This document shows, in pieces, positions 1 to 13,600 of a stretch of DNA of 64,000 nucleotides (its first letter is position 1; each line of letters begins with the position of its first letter). The DNA comes from Batrachochytrium dendrobatidis JAM81 (lineage: Eukaryota > Chytridiomycota > Chytridiomycetes > Rhizophydiales): positions 371,993-435,992 of the forward strand of contig NW_006281104.1 of assembly GCF_000203795.2 (NCBI RefSeq), read 5' to 3'. Under the pieces are notes generated by a model that had not been told where the DNA came from, made no database searches, and saw only the letters and a program-made list of their open reading frames with translations. Made by a program: the position numbers and the translations under genes.

Positions 1-1380
1 TATATAAAAAAAGCATGAGCAAGATTCCTGGAATGGCAAAACTTGTGTGAATGCTAGGCAAGTTTTTGACGCCGTGAATAGCCAAGTAATACATGATTGG
101 AGCACAGCTGCATGCACCACTGCTCAAATATACAATTGCCCTTCCAGCACGGAATGAAGCGCCGCTCCAAAACCTAAATGTTTTAAATAAAATTACTTGG
201 CAGATCTTAAAGCAGCACATATTTCCAAAAAACTCACTTGAATATGGGTCCAATAATTCCAACAAGATTAACGACGACTAAAGCAGATATCCACCCAATA
301 CGAGCATTGGGATCGCAATATAGAAAGTAATATGCAGTAGTGGCCGATCCACCAAAAATAGAGGCAGATATGCCAGAGTAATCTAGACACCCAAAAAAAA
401 TAAACACGGTGGGTGATACGCCCAAATGCATATGAAATAAGCTGGATGTAATGAATGTATATGCAGCACATCCCAAGTAGACTGATATTGCTATATAGTC
501 AGCATATGTTGCGTTAGGGTGGAGATCATAATAAATTAGATGCAAGATCATTCCTGTCATTGCTATAAAAAATGGAGCAAGATGTGTCCATATATTTCCC
601 TATTTCAGCATATCATACATGGTAGCAGAATAGTTGTCAACTTTCCTAAAGACACGATTTGTACATTGCAGTTCTAATCATGCACCTACAGTTTCATTAT
701 GCAAGTGTAGAGTTGAGATCCAAGCCTCCTTGTATGTCTGATGTGCACGATATCTAATGTTCAAGTTGTTGCCAGATAAAATATAACATTAGCAAACGAA
801 TCGACGAGTGTCGAATTGATAAAATTTGCAATTGAATTGTGCCAAAGGCAAGCAACTCGCTAAGCTGATTAATGAAGGCACATTCGATCCAACATTGCAA
901 TGATTGAAAAGACCAATAAAATGGAGTAAAGCGACACATGCAATAAGAATATCGGATAAATAAGAGAGATCTGGGATTGGAATTTGAGAGTAGTTACTTT
1001 GTTAGAATGCAATCATTGTCCTTCAAGTACTCGGGACACTCATCGAATTTGTAATAGACTAAACGGTTAGAAGACCACCAAGGAAGCATCTGAGCAGTTT
1101 CATGCTCCTGATGTCGTTTTTCTGCATCGTCTTTAAACAAGCCAGACATGGAATGGGTCAACGTAGTAGTAGAATCTAGACTGACAGCTCGCTCAGTCAA
1201 GGAATGTGCCATGGTAGACTTGCGCACTCTAATAGATGAAGATTCTGAAGTGAGAGAGGTAGTGGCAGAGCTACTAGTTGAAAAGGATTCATTAGTGGGG
1301 TTTCCAGACCTAGGCCTTTTGTAGGCTACAGGACGATAGTCAGTATGCATCGTTGTGGAGTTCAAGATTGAATTCACCAA
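1..1380 (-). CDS. PAQR family seven-transmembrane receptor (adiponectin/progestin receptor, hemolysin III family), 3' end off the window
   Basis: Exons read on the minus strand are 1380-998, 753-690, 599-238 and 173-<1, and all joins keep frame. The cytosolic N-terminus is Ser/Thr-rich. It is followed by the family signature: a CPEYLKDNDCIL segment, then KYR, then HNET joined across an intron to GNIWTHL. Next come SLFHMH and LDYSGI in the second and third membrane segments, and an FR-x-GRA-type segment before the window edge. Known family members are membrane proteins with a zinc site built from conserved His residues, and act as receptors or ceramidase-like enzymes. In fungi (yeast Izh proteins) they influence zinc and sterol homeostasis. 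The last membrane helices lie outside the window, so full length cannot be judged. The exact ligand is not inferable. Confidence 0.9.
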
Positions 1381-1586
1381 TCAAAAGTGTGTTTGCACTC
1401 GGCCTGTTGCATCTGCACGATACTCGATGACTGGACATGCATTTAGTCTACAAAAGTCTATCTACCGACCATGAGCAGTACTCGAGCTTATTTGCGTACT
1501 ATTCTCATCCAACCACTCTCCCACGTGTAATCTCGTTATGCTTTCCCGTTGCACAAGTTCATGTGGATTATTACTATCGAGTTTAT

Positions 1587-2405
1587 TTATTCTGTGGGTT
1601 TGGCACATTTGCGATACTCGGTGACTTTGGTCTTTGGACATACCATTTCTTCCCATGATATCGGCACCATTGTGCATCCTGTGTTGAATCATGACCATCA
1701 ATCAGTCGAGTTTAAGAATATAATCATTACAGTTTATAAATGTTACCTGCAAGACTTTGTGCAAACACAACTCCCAGTTCATTCTGCGCTGTTGACAAGT
1801 GATAAGATCGTGCATCTCCTAATGACAGCACTTTGGCCCTATACAAACTCGTTAGGTAACGCCAATAGTGTACATAGTAATGCATCATCTAGAGCCTAGC
1901 AGCTCACACCAACAGCTTCCAATGACTTTATTTAGTCAATGCTTCAACTCACCTAACAATATCTCCAGGTCGAAACGATCGGTAAATCTGTACTTTATCC
2001 TTTTCGGTTGCTCTGACATCCTGTACTCGAATGATTCCTTGAAATACTTCAGAACATGGAGTAGAGGAAATCACCATGATATTAACAGAGGCAAAACGAG
2101 GGTTAATACGAGTGACTTTTCCTATAATCAGACTGCCAATCTCTGGAACTCCAGAGTTTGCTTGCTTGTCTTTAAAAACAGAAAGAGATGGCTTTGTATT
2201 GAGTGGGTCAATGGAAGGAGTAATGTGTTTGTTTCCCATGACAGATGCATAGACAAAGCCATCTTTGATATAAGTTCCAGTAGAAGCTAGAATAGATTCA
2301 TACTGTATGAGTGGAATTCATTCCTGACATTCAACTAGCATGGCAATACCAACCATTAGTGTCCGCGGCTAGACCCAAACGTTGACCAGGCAAAACAGTC
2401 GTCAT
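1587..2405 (-). CDS. CSL4: Exosome complex component Csl4 (EXOSC1)
   Basis: Four exons (2405-2354, 2286-1953, 1838-1747, 1678-1587) give 189 aa, against about 195 for the human protein. The N-terminus [11 protein letters not shown] matches the Csl4 N-terminal domain. The S1-like core contains [20 protein letters not shown] and then [15 protein letters not shown] residues ([21 protein letters not shown]), the most recognisable Csl4 stretch. The zinc-ribbon region carries [13 protein letters not shown] and ends with [14 protein letters not shown]. Csl4 is one of the three cap subunits of the RNA exosome, which degrades and trims RNA in nucleus and cytoplasm. Two of the usual zinc-ribbon cysteines are visible near the C-terminus. 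The gene is divergent from the kinesin gene, with only 91 bp between the two start codons, so the pair probably shares a promoter region. Confidence 0.93.
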
Positions 2406-2496
2406 GAATACAAAACTGTCAAATGATTCCAAGCAAAAAAAGTTGACCCGTGAATGAATGGTTTACCATCAAACTGCCATCGCTATCTGACCAACA

Positions 2497-5400
2497 ATGA
2501 AACCTACTTTGGCTGCTTCTGTCCGTCCAAAACCAATTATGATTTATACTTCGGATCATCGTAGTGGCTCTGTTCACAGTGGCGGTGGCAGTCTTACTTT
2601 GGACAACATTTCTATTTCCTCGGTTGCTCAATCCACTTGCACCGAGTTACCTACTCCCATTACTTGCTCGGATTCTTCTCCATTGTCGGACTCTACCTCT
2701 GGTTCTACTCTCATGGCCCGTTCAAACTCTCCTTCAATCGCTAAATTCGCTGCTTCGTCACCCATGCGTCGACCTCACAAAAAGGGCCACTTGTGTCATG
2801 TCACTGTCAGAGTCAGGTATCCTTAGTGTGATGAACCTACAAAAATCAAACCCCACTCAGCTCGAGTGATTGTGTGATGTGGTGATGCTAAATTGCTCAA
2901 GCTTCAAGTTTAAATCCAAAACTTGCATGGCAAACGTAGATGGGCTACTTTTTGCAGGCTATACAGTCATCTCCGACTTGACGTTTATTTATATGGACTT
3001 GTACTTACCTCGACTGTCGCTTGTATAATAATATAGACCCCCATCTCAAGACGAACTCAATCACAAAAATATATGGATCGTTGATGAGCAGAATTCCAAA
3101 ATATCGCTCTCTGAGGATTTCGCAATCGAGACTGGACGTAGAAGACTGGACGAATTTCATTTTGGTATCCAAGTACTTTTAGCATGAAATAATAACTGCG
3201 TTTGTATCTGATCAACCATTCTACTTTTTGTACTCTAAAACTACTATTAGATTCTGTATTTCATGGAAGCGATAATCAACTCATGTACAATACTGCCGTC
3301 AAGCGTGCCGTTTCTTCTGCAATGGATGGCATCGATGCCACTATATTTGCATATGGTCAGACGTCATCTGGTAAAACGTATTCCATGATGGGATATGAGG
3401 AACAGCCGGGTATCATTCCTCAAGCAGTAGATGATGTGTTTCGTTTTATTGCCACTGTGAGTCTATATTTCTTGATATTTTCAGGTAAATTGTATTGACT
3501 TTTGAATTTTAGGAATCTGGAGATAGAGAATATCTGCTGCGGGTCTCATACATGGAAATCTACAATGAAACTATTAAAGATTTGCTTAGTCCCGAGCAAA
3601 CAGATTTGCGCATACACGAGCATCGCACAGTAAGGCATACTTGAAATACACTAGAATCTATGCCAAGTTCAATCTACGTATACTAATATGCATGTTTTAT
3701 TTGATCCTTTTGATTATAGAAAGGGATTTACGTATCACCATTAAAGGAAGAGATTGTGACTACACCGAAACAGTTGATGAAGGCCATTGCTCGAGGTGAA
3801 GCAAATCGCTCTATTGGAAACACCGAGTACAATAACAAATCATCACGGTCTCATACTATATTCACTCTTACCATTGAAAGTCGAAAACGCAGCGATAGTG
3901 CTAGCTCTACTTCATTGCCTACTTCTAACGATAAACTTAAAAAAGACGACAAATGTGTGACGCTATCTCATCTAGTATGTCCGACACTTGATTTTATGCT
4001 TTCATTTTATTTTATTTTACTCAATACGCTTCAATCCTATTTTAGAGTCTAATCGATCTTGCGGGTTCAGAAAAGGCTACAAGTGATACTGAACGTCGCA
4101 AAGAAGGCTCTTTTATTAACAAATCACTTCTCACTCTTGGAAATGTCATTGCCCGTATCACAGAAGAAACAGGGTATGCTGAATTGTGTTGTATGTGGAA
4201 TAAACGTGTTTATTTAATGATGCTGACCATCTTGAAACTCTACAGTGGACATGTTCCATACCGTGATTCAAAACTGACTCGTATTCTGCAGTCGTCACTT
4301 TCCGGACACTCTCGCATCTCGGTGATTGCAACACTCGGGTAATTTGAAATAGACTTGACAGTTGTAATAGAAACACGCTTGGATGCACTAATCAGTTTGA
4401 TTGTGAATTTGAATAGCCCATCCGCAAAAAACTTGGAAGAGTCTCTCAACACGCTCAAGTTTGCCTCTCGTGTTAAACGCATTGTTCCTAAACCTGAATT
4501 CACCTTGATTCTGGACGATAAAGCACTAATTCAAAAATATCGTCGTGAAATTGAAGATTTGAAATCAAAGTTGACCGAAACCAATGAAAAGCTTGAGCGT
4601 GAGCGCGAGCGTGAAAGACAGTCCTCATCTACCAACGAATCTGGTTCATATGGGCTAGGTGAACTTGAGCGTCAAAAATATGAAGAGAAGTTGCACGAAT
4701 CGAGATTGGTACGGTTTGACATGGACCAAGTGCATCGGTTGTATTTTATTGACCCTTTTGTCAAATATTAATATAGGCTCGTACGGCACTCAAGGAACGT
4801 ATTGATCATTTGACCAAGCTTATTCTGACATCATCTACCATTTCTCCAAAGCCATTGCTTGACTGGAATATTGCTGCCAACGATACTGATGTAAATTGTT
4901 TTGTTAAAACTATTTTATTTATGATTCGAAAATATTCAAGCTTGCTTTATTTTTTGTAGGGAAAGCGATCTTCGGTTATGCTTTCTGCTGGTTTAATTCC
5001 ACCTGCAGATCCAGTCACTCGTGCAAGTATGATGTTTGATTTTCGCGCAGGTCGTTCCTCTCGTGTACCCATATCCATGGCACATGCTGCCAACCCTTAC
5101 AACAGCCCGACAGGTTCTGGCCGTCCTTTAAACCGTCAACTCAATGATCGAAATTTTATTGAAAAGCATATTCAGGAAATTGACCGTCGTGATGTCCGCA
5201 TTAGTTTACTTGAAGGCCTGATCACTTCCATCAAGTCATCTACCAAAGAAACTGGAATCCGTGCCAAACTGTCTGAATTTGAAAAAGCCAACAATATTAT
5301 TTTTCCCAGTGATTTTTGCAAACTGGGTGCAGAAGTCAAATCCGAAAGCAAGGGCAGTGTTGGCGGGATGGCCACTGTTGCTGATGTATCTCGACATCTT

Positions 5401-5817
5401 CGCCAATACCAAGAGTTTGAGATTGTTATTCAAGAACATGAGCATCAAATCAACATGCTTCAGCGCAAATTAGATGAATCGAACCAGTTGATCAAATTTA
5501 GCGAAGCCGATCATTTTGAAATGGGTAAAATGATTGAAGAACAATACGAATTTATAGAAACGTTAAAGGAGCGTAACATGGCACTTGAGCGACAAGTAAA
5601 AGGGATTCAGGACGGTACAAAGCGGCAATCGCCGAGATTGAGTCTCGATAGTTTGGGATTGTTTTTAGATCTGGCCAAAAAACAAACTGCTGGAATGACT
5701 AGCGGACAGCTGCGCGAGTCTGGATGGGACCATCGTATTGCAGAAGTTGCTGCCGTTTTGGATGCCGAGAGAATGACAGGCAATGGAAGAAAATCGCCAA
5801 TTACCTCTGAACTATAA
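2497..5817 (+). CDS. Kinesin-7 family motor (CENP-E-like)
   Basis: Ten exons can be joined in frame: 2497-2816, 3037-3164, 3251-3456, 3513-3629, 3720-3974, 4046-4173, 4246-4338, 4417-4708, 4777-4890 and 4960-5817, giving 836 aa. A Ser-rich leader of about 95 aa precedes the motor, which starts at [13 protein letters not shown]. The P-loop is GQTSSGKT, switch I is NNKSSRSH and switch II is DLAGSE. The microtubule-binding segment [16 protein letters not shown] is present. Motor spacing and residues such as [18 protein letters not shown] resemble CENP-E (kinesin-7). After the motor comes [16 protein letters not shown], a neck coil, and further coiled coil to about residue 760. The protein is much shorter than animal CENP-E, as is normal for fungal kinesin-7. 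The likely role is plus-end-directed transport or chromosome or tip attachment; the exact cargo is unknown. Confidence 0.9.
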
Positions 5818-6165
5818 AGCCGAAATGTATTTTACTCGAGGTGATTGATTTGCCATCGCTGATGTTGAGCATATTTCAAAAACTGTTTTTAGCTCGTTTC
5901 CAAAGCGACTCTACTGGCTCAGATTAAAATTAAAATTGTAATGTTGATTGTAGCTTGGCTAGGTTCAGACTACTCTATAATTGCTAGATATACAAGCCAT
6001 GCTTTGTAAAGTGGGCAAGCACTCCTGATTAAGAATAAAACATCAAATGTAACAGCTGTAGCGTATGGAATGCATGAATTCATTTCTAATGGGTCAAAAT
6101 AGAACTGGGAGTGGTATAAAACAAGACCTGTAGTATATATCAATTTGAAACTGTGTATGAATCAG
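5818..6165. other. Intergenic region between convergent kinesin and TAF13 genes
   Basis: The two flanking genes end towards each other here. I see no open frame of substance, no RNA gene and no repeat. It should hold the 3' ends of both transcripts. Confidence 0.6.
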
Positions 6166-6562
6166 TCATGACTTGTCGACAGTTTTTGAGGTTTTGAGTG
6201 GAATGCCAGTCAATTCCTGAACGTCGAATGCAGCCCGAGCAGTCTTGAGTTCTTTGTCCAGTTTCAACAGCTCATGGGCTCGTGCTAGTTTTTTTGAATC
6301 TTTTGCCAATGCACCCAGATAATCGGATGTCTTGAGTTTTCCTGTAGCTTTCCGTTGTGCTGTTTCGCACTAAGCTCCAGATCAAGTGTTAGAAGGATAA
6401 CCATCATTAGATGCGATATTCCATACATCTTACCAGGTCATGAATAAACCATACTAGCAACTCATCCATTAACTCGACAGACTCTGGAAGGGGATTAGGA
6501 ACATCTCCAAAGCCGTACATCAGTCCTCTCACTTCCTTTTCAAACTGTTTCTTATGTTTCAT
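6166..6562 (-). CDS. TAF13: TFIID subunit TAF13 (histone-fold protein)
   Basis: Two exons (6562-6434 and 6369-6166) give 110 aa. The histone-fold N-terminal half reads KEVRGLMYGFGDVPNPLPES followed by VELMDELLVWFIHDL, which is the diagnostic TAF13 sequence; human TAF13 has LRCMMYGFGDDQNPYTES. The second exon supplies KTSDYLGALAKDSKKLARAHELLKLDKELKTAR, matching the conserved C-terminal helix that ends in the KRARKAFDE-like segment. TAF13 pairs with TAF11 by a histone-fold contact in TFIID and helps RNA polymerase II promoter recognition in the nucleus. The acidic N-terminal leader of the human protein is absent, so the start is the Met directly before KHKKQFEKE. Length and context give no sign of damage. 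Confidence 0.93.
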
Positions 6563-7049
6563 GAATAGTCAATCAGCCGAATGAAAAGATGGGAATTCGG
6601 TTTATATAGTCTGATTCCTGAGGGTGTTGAGTTGGTTTGCTTGTCTTTACAGTTGGTGATAAAACAATGGAGGGATGAATGAGAAATCATCAATCTGGTG
6701 CTGTTTTGGAAATATCGGTATATTATTGATTTGAATGACATGATCATGCATTGTATTTCGTGTATCACAGCGACAATATGACTTGTTAACATGAATAGCG
6801 TGTTGAACAATCCACCAATCCTGTTGATTCAATATAGGACAATGTATTATATTTAATCCAACAATGACTGTTTATTGAACTTGTTGGTTTAACGCGAGTT
6901 TGAGGTTTCATCTACAGTTTACATGAATCTAAACCAATCGTACAGTTTTATAACGAAAAACTCTTGTTTTTGAAATGCAGCAACAGTCTGCTCGATACTT
7001 TCGAGTGTTGTCAAAATACAACAAAATTGAATGTTTGAAATATGAATAA
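6563..7049. other. Intergenic region between divergent TAF13 and ASCC2
   Basis: About 490 bp separating two divergent start codons. It is AT-rich, with no convincing open frame or repeat. It presumably contains both promoters; I cannot assign a specific element. Confidence 0.5.
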
Positions 7050-10000
7050 ATGTCATCTTTTCATTCCCATTTCTTGTCTTTACAATTAACCAATTCAGTG
7101 ATGACGGTTACTGCTGACGGATTTATATATGATGACACTACTGCTCAGCAGCATGAACCCATTCAAACCCCTTCCAAGTATAATGTAATTCAATCTGCTG
7201 CATCGTTGGATCTTTGTCTGAGCTACTACGTTCCACCCATTCAATCAAATCAACTATTCAGTCCAGTCTCGTTGCAACCTGAACTTCAAAAAATCCAAAG
7301 ACAGTTGCTTACCATCAATATTGATCAAGCACTCTATATCATCAAACTGCCAGATGCTGTATTTTGGAGTTGTGTGCTGTGGCAACCCTTGAATCAAAAG
7401 ATCGAGTCATCTGCAACACTCTCAAAAGATCATTCAAACGACGACCCCACTCCCATCCTGGCATGGCTGGACTCGTATCTTGAGCAGAAAAACATGTATT
7501 TACAGCGTATTTTATTCCATCAAAAACAGGACTCGCTGATTCATGAACCAACAGATTTATTGGTGGGATTGGAGCGACGACTCGAGTATATCATGTTTTG
7601 CATCGCTGTTCGACTATTGACTCCACCTTCAAAATACTTGGCATCGTCAAATTTGCAATCTCAGGAAACACATCTGACATTTCTCTCATTAGACGATCCT
7701 ACCCATCAGAACTGGTCAGATTGTATTTGGCTTGACATCTGTCGTTCCAAATCTGTTTTTACAAGTGCAAGACTTGTCGAAATCTGTAAACTCTACGCCA
7801 TCGCCAACACGGAGCTTATGCCCCCACTCATCTCGCATGTTTTTTTAGAGTTGCCAGCCATGTTGGATGAAATTATCGAGGCATTTGTATTTGTACTTGA
7901 CAAGGTGCACAGCATTCAACGACGGAGGCAGAAGGGAGCAAATGTAAACTATTCTAATAATAGAAAACAAAAATCAAAAGCATCATTGGACGTACCAGAC
8001 ACTGCTTCAACCAACTCTACTACAGACTCAGTTTTGGCTATTTCTGACAATTCAGATATTTTGAACGAATTGGAATTTTTTATGGATCTAGTGCAATCCA
8101 TTGAAGCTGTGGTGTGTGGTGGTGGAGATCTGGTAATCACCAAGTTATTTGACAGTCCTCTTGTCCAGAATTTAGTCGGAATCTATGATCTTTGTACATT
8201 ACACTTTCAGGCCTCGACTGGTATTCCTTTAGAGTATTCAACACATGTATATGACTCACTAGATGGATTGGATAAAGAAGCCAATCCCATTGCAAGATTA
8301 TCCAAGTATTTTAAAGAAGCAGTCTTGTCTTTATTATGGCGACTTGTAGATACTGCGTTTCTTCAACGTGCTCGACAGCACCTCGATAAACTTGAAGAAT
8401 TCGAGTCAATTCTATCAGCCTTGTGCGATTTTTCTCTTCCTGCGCTAGAACTTTGTACTGTAGAAGGTCATGCACGCTACCTTTGCGATGCACCTCTTTT
8501 GCTTGATTTTGAAATCAAGTTTGGGTTTTGTGACCAATTACAAAGCATCATTCAAGCCCAAGAAATTCTACTTGGTGCGGATCAAAGCGAGGGATTTGAT
8601 TCTACCAGAATTGACTATCTTGTGATGTCGTTGGAACAATTGGTTACGTTTAGTGGAAACGCAAATACTAGACGTGCTGCCTTGCGTGATAAAGAGAATC
8701 AATTGGCTGCTGCTTGCAAGAAAGAAACTCATCAAAACAGTCCAGAAACTCTACATACTAATAAGCCATCTGATAATGTAAGTAGAGTGATTTGAATGTG
8801 TTGGTGTGTTTGAAGTAAAAACTCAACCTTTTTGTTTTGCCTGATGATTGTAGACCAAAAACGAGGAGCTCATGAACCGTACTATTTCAATTTCGTTGGT
8901 ACATGATTTGTTTCCTGAACTTGGAGATGGGTTTATTGAGGCATGTCTGGTCGCCATGAACGACGATCATGAGCTAGTCACAATGAAAATTCTTGAAAAT
9001 GATTTGCCTGAATATGTCAAGCATTTAGATCGCAATTTACCAAGGTATATATGAAATTGGCTTGAATGAGTTTATTTTTTAATAGTTTTAATCTGATTAT
9101 ATAAATCTAGATCCCTGCCGAATAACCAGGAAATGGCATTTAAAACTTCCGACATCTCGACTCCTTTGCAATCTAGCAACCTCGTACCAGTATCTGAGAC
9201 TCCTAACAATTTGATTCCATCACATGCGCCTATTGATACTATTCTTTCTCAGCGCCGAAATATTTTTGATGGCGACCAGTTTGATATATTTAATGCAGGC
9301 ACAGTAGTTGATACTGCCAAAGTTAGTCTTGGCAAAACCAAGTGAGTTGAATTATGTTTATAGTATTGTAGTGTAAGCGAGTGCATGATGAGTACTCATG
9401 TAAATATCAATGGATGGTTTAGTCGTCTTGCGAATGTTGAGAGTGAGCGACCAGGATTTATTCAAAAAACCAAGGCACTTATTCTTGAAACTCAATATGA
9501 GGATTACGATGATGAGTATGACGACACGTATGATTCGTCGGATATCAAGTTGGCAGGGACCATTGAGTTGCATATGATTGATGAGGATGAGAATATTGTA
9601 GATGGAAAGTCGCAGAAAAAGATTCAAGTAGACCAGTTGGTACATGCACAGGATGCGTTTTTGATTGGATTGTATAGTGTAGAACCAAAAGTGTTTGACA
9701 GATCACAGAGAAAAACAGCACGTCGTGCACAGATTCGATCGCAAACAGGAATGTCAGATGAGCAGCTTGAAGGATGGTTCAAGATGCTTGAACGAAATGT
9801 AAGTTGCATCAAAATGTGTGGCTTGCTGAGTGGTCCAATCTAACCAACTTTGTAAATAGCCTCGCAAAGATCTTGTGTTGGAAAAGCATGAATGGCGAGG
9901 AAACAAGAGTCTACAAAATGTAAAGACTGAACCCTCTACAACTGGTTCTGAAAACAACAGTGACACCAATATACGTGATCCTGAATCAAGTGAACCGACA

Positions 10001-10153
10001 CCATCCCAATCACGAAAAAAGCGTGAAAATGGACCAGCTAGTCGGGGTGATCGAGGACGAGGCGGTCGTGGTGGTAAAAGAGGCGGAAATCACAATCGCC
10101 AAGCTGGATTTGATAAAAAGATATCCAAGGGTATGGCCAAGCCAGATGTTTAA
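7050..10153 (+). CDS. Activating signal cointegrator 1 complex subunit 2 (ASCC2) homologue, CUE domain
   Basis: Exons are 7050-8777, 8854-9044, 9111-9341, then 9423-9798 (or 9372-9798; both keep frame) and 9860-10153, giving about 940-956 aa. The first exon is a long helical region. Exon 2 holds a CUE domain: SLVHDLFPELGDGFIEACLVAMNDDHE, with the FP and terminal hydrophobic positions of the ubiquitin-binding fold. Downstream come DQFDIFNAG and the acidic YEDYDDEYDDTYDS, a motif characteristic of ASCC2. The C-terminus is Gly/Arg/Lys-rich and ends HNRQAGFDKKISKGM, like the NHNRR...RKRSKGM end of animal ASCC2. ASCC2 binds K63-linked ubiquitin and recruits the ASCC helicase in alkylation repair and in collided-ribosome quality control. 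The second candidate start, 17 codons in, cannot be excluded. Confidence 0.88.
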
Positions 10154-10210
10154 CATTGAATAAGACTATATTGAATGCCATTGCAGCACATATGCAGGAG
10201 ATCTTAATTA

Positions 10211-10579
10211 CAGCGTATTTACATGAAATGAAACACAGGATGTCTATAAAAACAGTCCATCTTATAAAGTGATTGATGCTAAATTTACTAAACACATTGT
10301 CTTTAAAGTTGATTGGTTTTCTAGTGTGTATTGTTGCATTTTTAGGAAATACTTGAACTAGAGCGCGAATGTATGGAATTAAAATGCAGAGATTGAAAGC
10401 ACCAGAACAGTCGAGTTGGTCTGAAACCAGATGTTCAAAAAGACAATTCAAACGTATAATTTGTGATAAGAATGCTGCGTTTATTGAACAAGAAACCAAT
10501 TTGTAGTAGAAAAGCCAAACATTGAACAGAGCAAAATAGAAAGTCGCAGTAAAACAGAGCTTCATTCTACGTACGGCTG
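10211..10579. mobile_element. Short terminal-inverted-repeat element (MITE-like), copy 1
   Basis: The left end (TA then CAGCGTATTTACATGAAATG at 10211) and the right end (TTCATTCTACGTACGGCTG ending at 10579) are degenerate inverted copies of the same terminus. That terminus occurs at several other places in this window (22764, 33056, 54150). The interior has no coding frame resembling a transposase. The left flank has TA; the right flank reads CA, so a TA target duplication is not intact. The copy fills most of the gap between ASCC2 and CLASP. Confidence 0.6.
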
Positions 10580-10638
10580 CAAATCGAATTCAAGCGAGGA
10601 TTCTAGCTGTTCATTCAACATTCAGACATCATCATCGT

Positions 10639-13600
10639 ATGTCATCAAAGATTCCTTATACCATCGAGGTACGTTCATTGAGAATGATCTGTTGTTGGGC
10701 TTTGATTCAGCTTGATTGAAGGCTACATTGGTTGGAATGCAAACGTCTGTTGGTTACTGATCAACCTCATACATCAACACTTATAATCAGCTATCGAATG
10801 CAGCTGCTCTTGAATATGAAGTCAAGCAAATGGCAGCTTTGTTTGAACAGCGAGAGTCTGAAGAGAACTGGACAAAGTTTGAAGAAGCGCTGCTCAAGCT
10901 AACTGCCATCACTAGAGGATCCCACCAACTGTCTGGCTTTACAGCCATCATCAAGACTAGACTCAAAACTGCTCTAATCAATTGTGTATGTGGGCTCTTG
11001 TTTGTATATGAACTGGATTGTTGCATCGATCTAGAACTGATTCCTTGTTATGTGCTACGACGCATAGTTGTCCACTGAGCGCACTCGTCTGGCTCGCACT
11101 GCAATGCTGCTGGTCGAAGCGTTGGGATCCTTTTTAAAGGAAAGATTTGATGCTCTTTCGGACCCTCTGATGTCTGCTGTTCTCAAGCTCACGGCAAGAG
11201 CCAACAGAGTTTATGTATCAACCGCATCATCAACTCTCAAGTCATGCATCGAGTCGTCTGGTGCTGTCACTTTTATCCCCACTTTGGCAGATGCACTCAA
11301 GAATGCAAGTAAAACGATGCGTATTGCTGCAATGGAGTGTATATGTGCCGTGATTCGAGTCAATTCCGTCGATGCGTTATCCAACTATATTGTTGTTCTT
11401 GAGAATGTTCTTCGTGAGAGTGTTGTCGACTCTACAAACGAAGTTCGTAGTCTATCTCGAGATATGTTCGATACATACAGAAATAGGTTTCCTGATCGTG
11501 TCGACAGGTAATCCAAACTTGAATTGTATGAACAAGACCATTTCCATGTCGGTCTCATTTGTCTGCTTATATTTATTTTTATCCGTTTCACATTAATCTA
11601 GATTTGTTGACGATCTACCCGAAATTGCAAGAAAGTATATAAAAATTGAAAAGTCAAAATCTGGCAAACTGTCTTCAAAACCTCGTCCAATTTCTAAAGG
11701 TTACAGTCATGATAATGGATTAGGTGTAGATGATGCTTCCTTGAATACACCTTCACTTGCTAAAAATGCATCTACGCTAGAATTGGATAGATTGGCATTA
11801 GTCGGTGAATCTACTACTACCTCGGCACAGTCTACGGTTTCTGCTCCTGTTGCTTTTGGTGGACCACGTCGAGTACTTGGAGAACCTGCCCGTGTAATTT
11901 CCTCTGGATCCGACCAGTCTCACGCAGATCAGCCAAGATCAACGCAGGGTCGAATGACATTTTTAACTGAACATCTCGGTGGTGCGCAACGAGTTGTTCG
12001 TCCAGAAAAACCAGTTGCTAACGTTACTTCAGTTAGTTCAGATTTCACTGGCTTGGCAAAATTCAAACCAATGCGAATTCCTCCAACCTCCACTAATACC
12101 CACAGTTCATCTCGACCAACATCCTTTCACTCTGAAGGCTCTCGACCTGCATCACAGGCTAGCACACATAGTGTTTCATCCAAGCTCTCATCCGAGTCGC
12201 TTGCGAATGCATCCGATTTTTCACAACCACGGCGTGCTGCAACAGTTTCGCGCATCAACCAATCCAACATGATGTACCAGGGCTCATCTGCAGCCAATCA
12301 TCGGAAAGCTGGTTCAATGGTCTCTTTAGTCACACCATCACAAAATTTGACTGGAAAAATCAAACGCAACCACTCAACTGCCTCGGTAGGATCTACACGA
12401 AGCTTGGACAAATCGCGCCATTCTCAACATAGTATCAATTTAGCAAAGCTCAAGACTGATATGCGAAATTCAGACTGGTCCACTCGTCTCAACTCGCTAC
12501 AATTTATTGCAAATCATTTCACTACACTCAAGGAAAAAGGCGAGGCGTTGACGGATTTGCAGACAAGGACTGAATTAAAGATTCTGGATTTGGTACTACA
12601 GGGAATTACTGATGCGCATTTTAGAGTTGTGCATACTGCGTTGCAGGCAACGCAACTTTTTGTCGAATCTATTGTTCTTCCTCGTGCAGTCATAGAGCAA
12701 GTCCTCGTCAAAGTATCCAGCATCTATTACAATCCCAACTTGAAAAACAAGCACGGTGTAGGTGAAATCTCTGCCAATATTCTTTCACTGTGCAGGGATA
12801 AGTATGCGGGAGATGTTCTTTGTGAAGCAATCATACAGGATCTCAATAACCCAGAGTACGCTATACACTTGAAGATGCGTGTCGGATGTATTGGGTTTCT
12901 TTCTGATTTAAATTCGACTCATTGGAAAGCATTTTTAAGCAAACCTGCAAGTGAGTTTTAAACCCATTTTTATTTACAATCAATCACTTGCTATGATGGT
13001 TAAATGTGGATCACTACTCATTAATGATTGTTTTATACTGATGGACTAGGTTGCAAACTGATGATGAATCGACTCATCACACTAACTACTGAAACGGATC
13101 CATTTTTTCAGCGCTGTTTGAAGTTTGTCATTCAAACCATCAGTGAACTTGGTGGCGAATCATTTTGGACAGCAATCAAGTCTCTTAGATCCATAGACAA
13201 AAAGGCAATTGATGCATTGTTTGGGGGTGATATTGAGCATGATAAGAGCATTTTAGCAAGCGTTGTCAAGGTAAACGTGTAATCATGCATTCCATCACAA
13301 ACTATTTTATTAACTGATATTGATTTTTGTGTCAGCCGACAAAGATTGGCCAGTCGGGCTCTCCCGCCAACTTGCCCCATAAAACAACACCCCGCTCATA
13401 CTCGAGTGTGTCGCCCAAAGTTTCTGCAAAAAACCTCGCATCATACTTGTCACCATCCCGATCTCAGTATTTCAAGGTTTGTATTTTGATTGTTTTTGAT
13501 GTATAAATTTTCCTACTGTTTATTCACATTGGTTTAATGTTTGTATAGAATTCGGATGAACTTGTAAGCGGTAATAAGGATGATGACTCGCTAACCACGG

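Noticed and set aside
10038..10565. 175-residue open frame on the minus strand downstream of ASCC2
   Set aside because: It overlaps the end of ASCC2 and most of an inverted-repeat element, and its composition is typical of AT-rich non-coding DNA.
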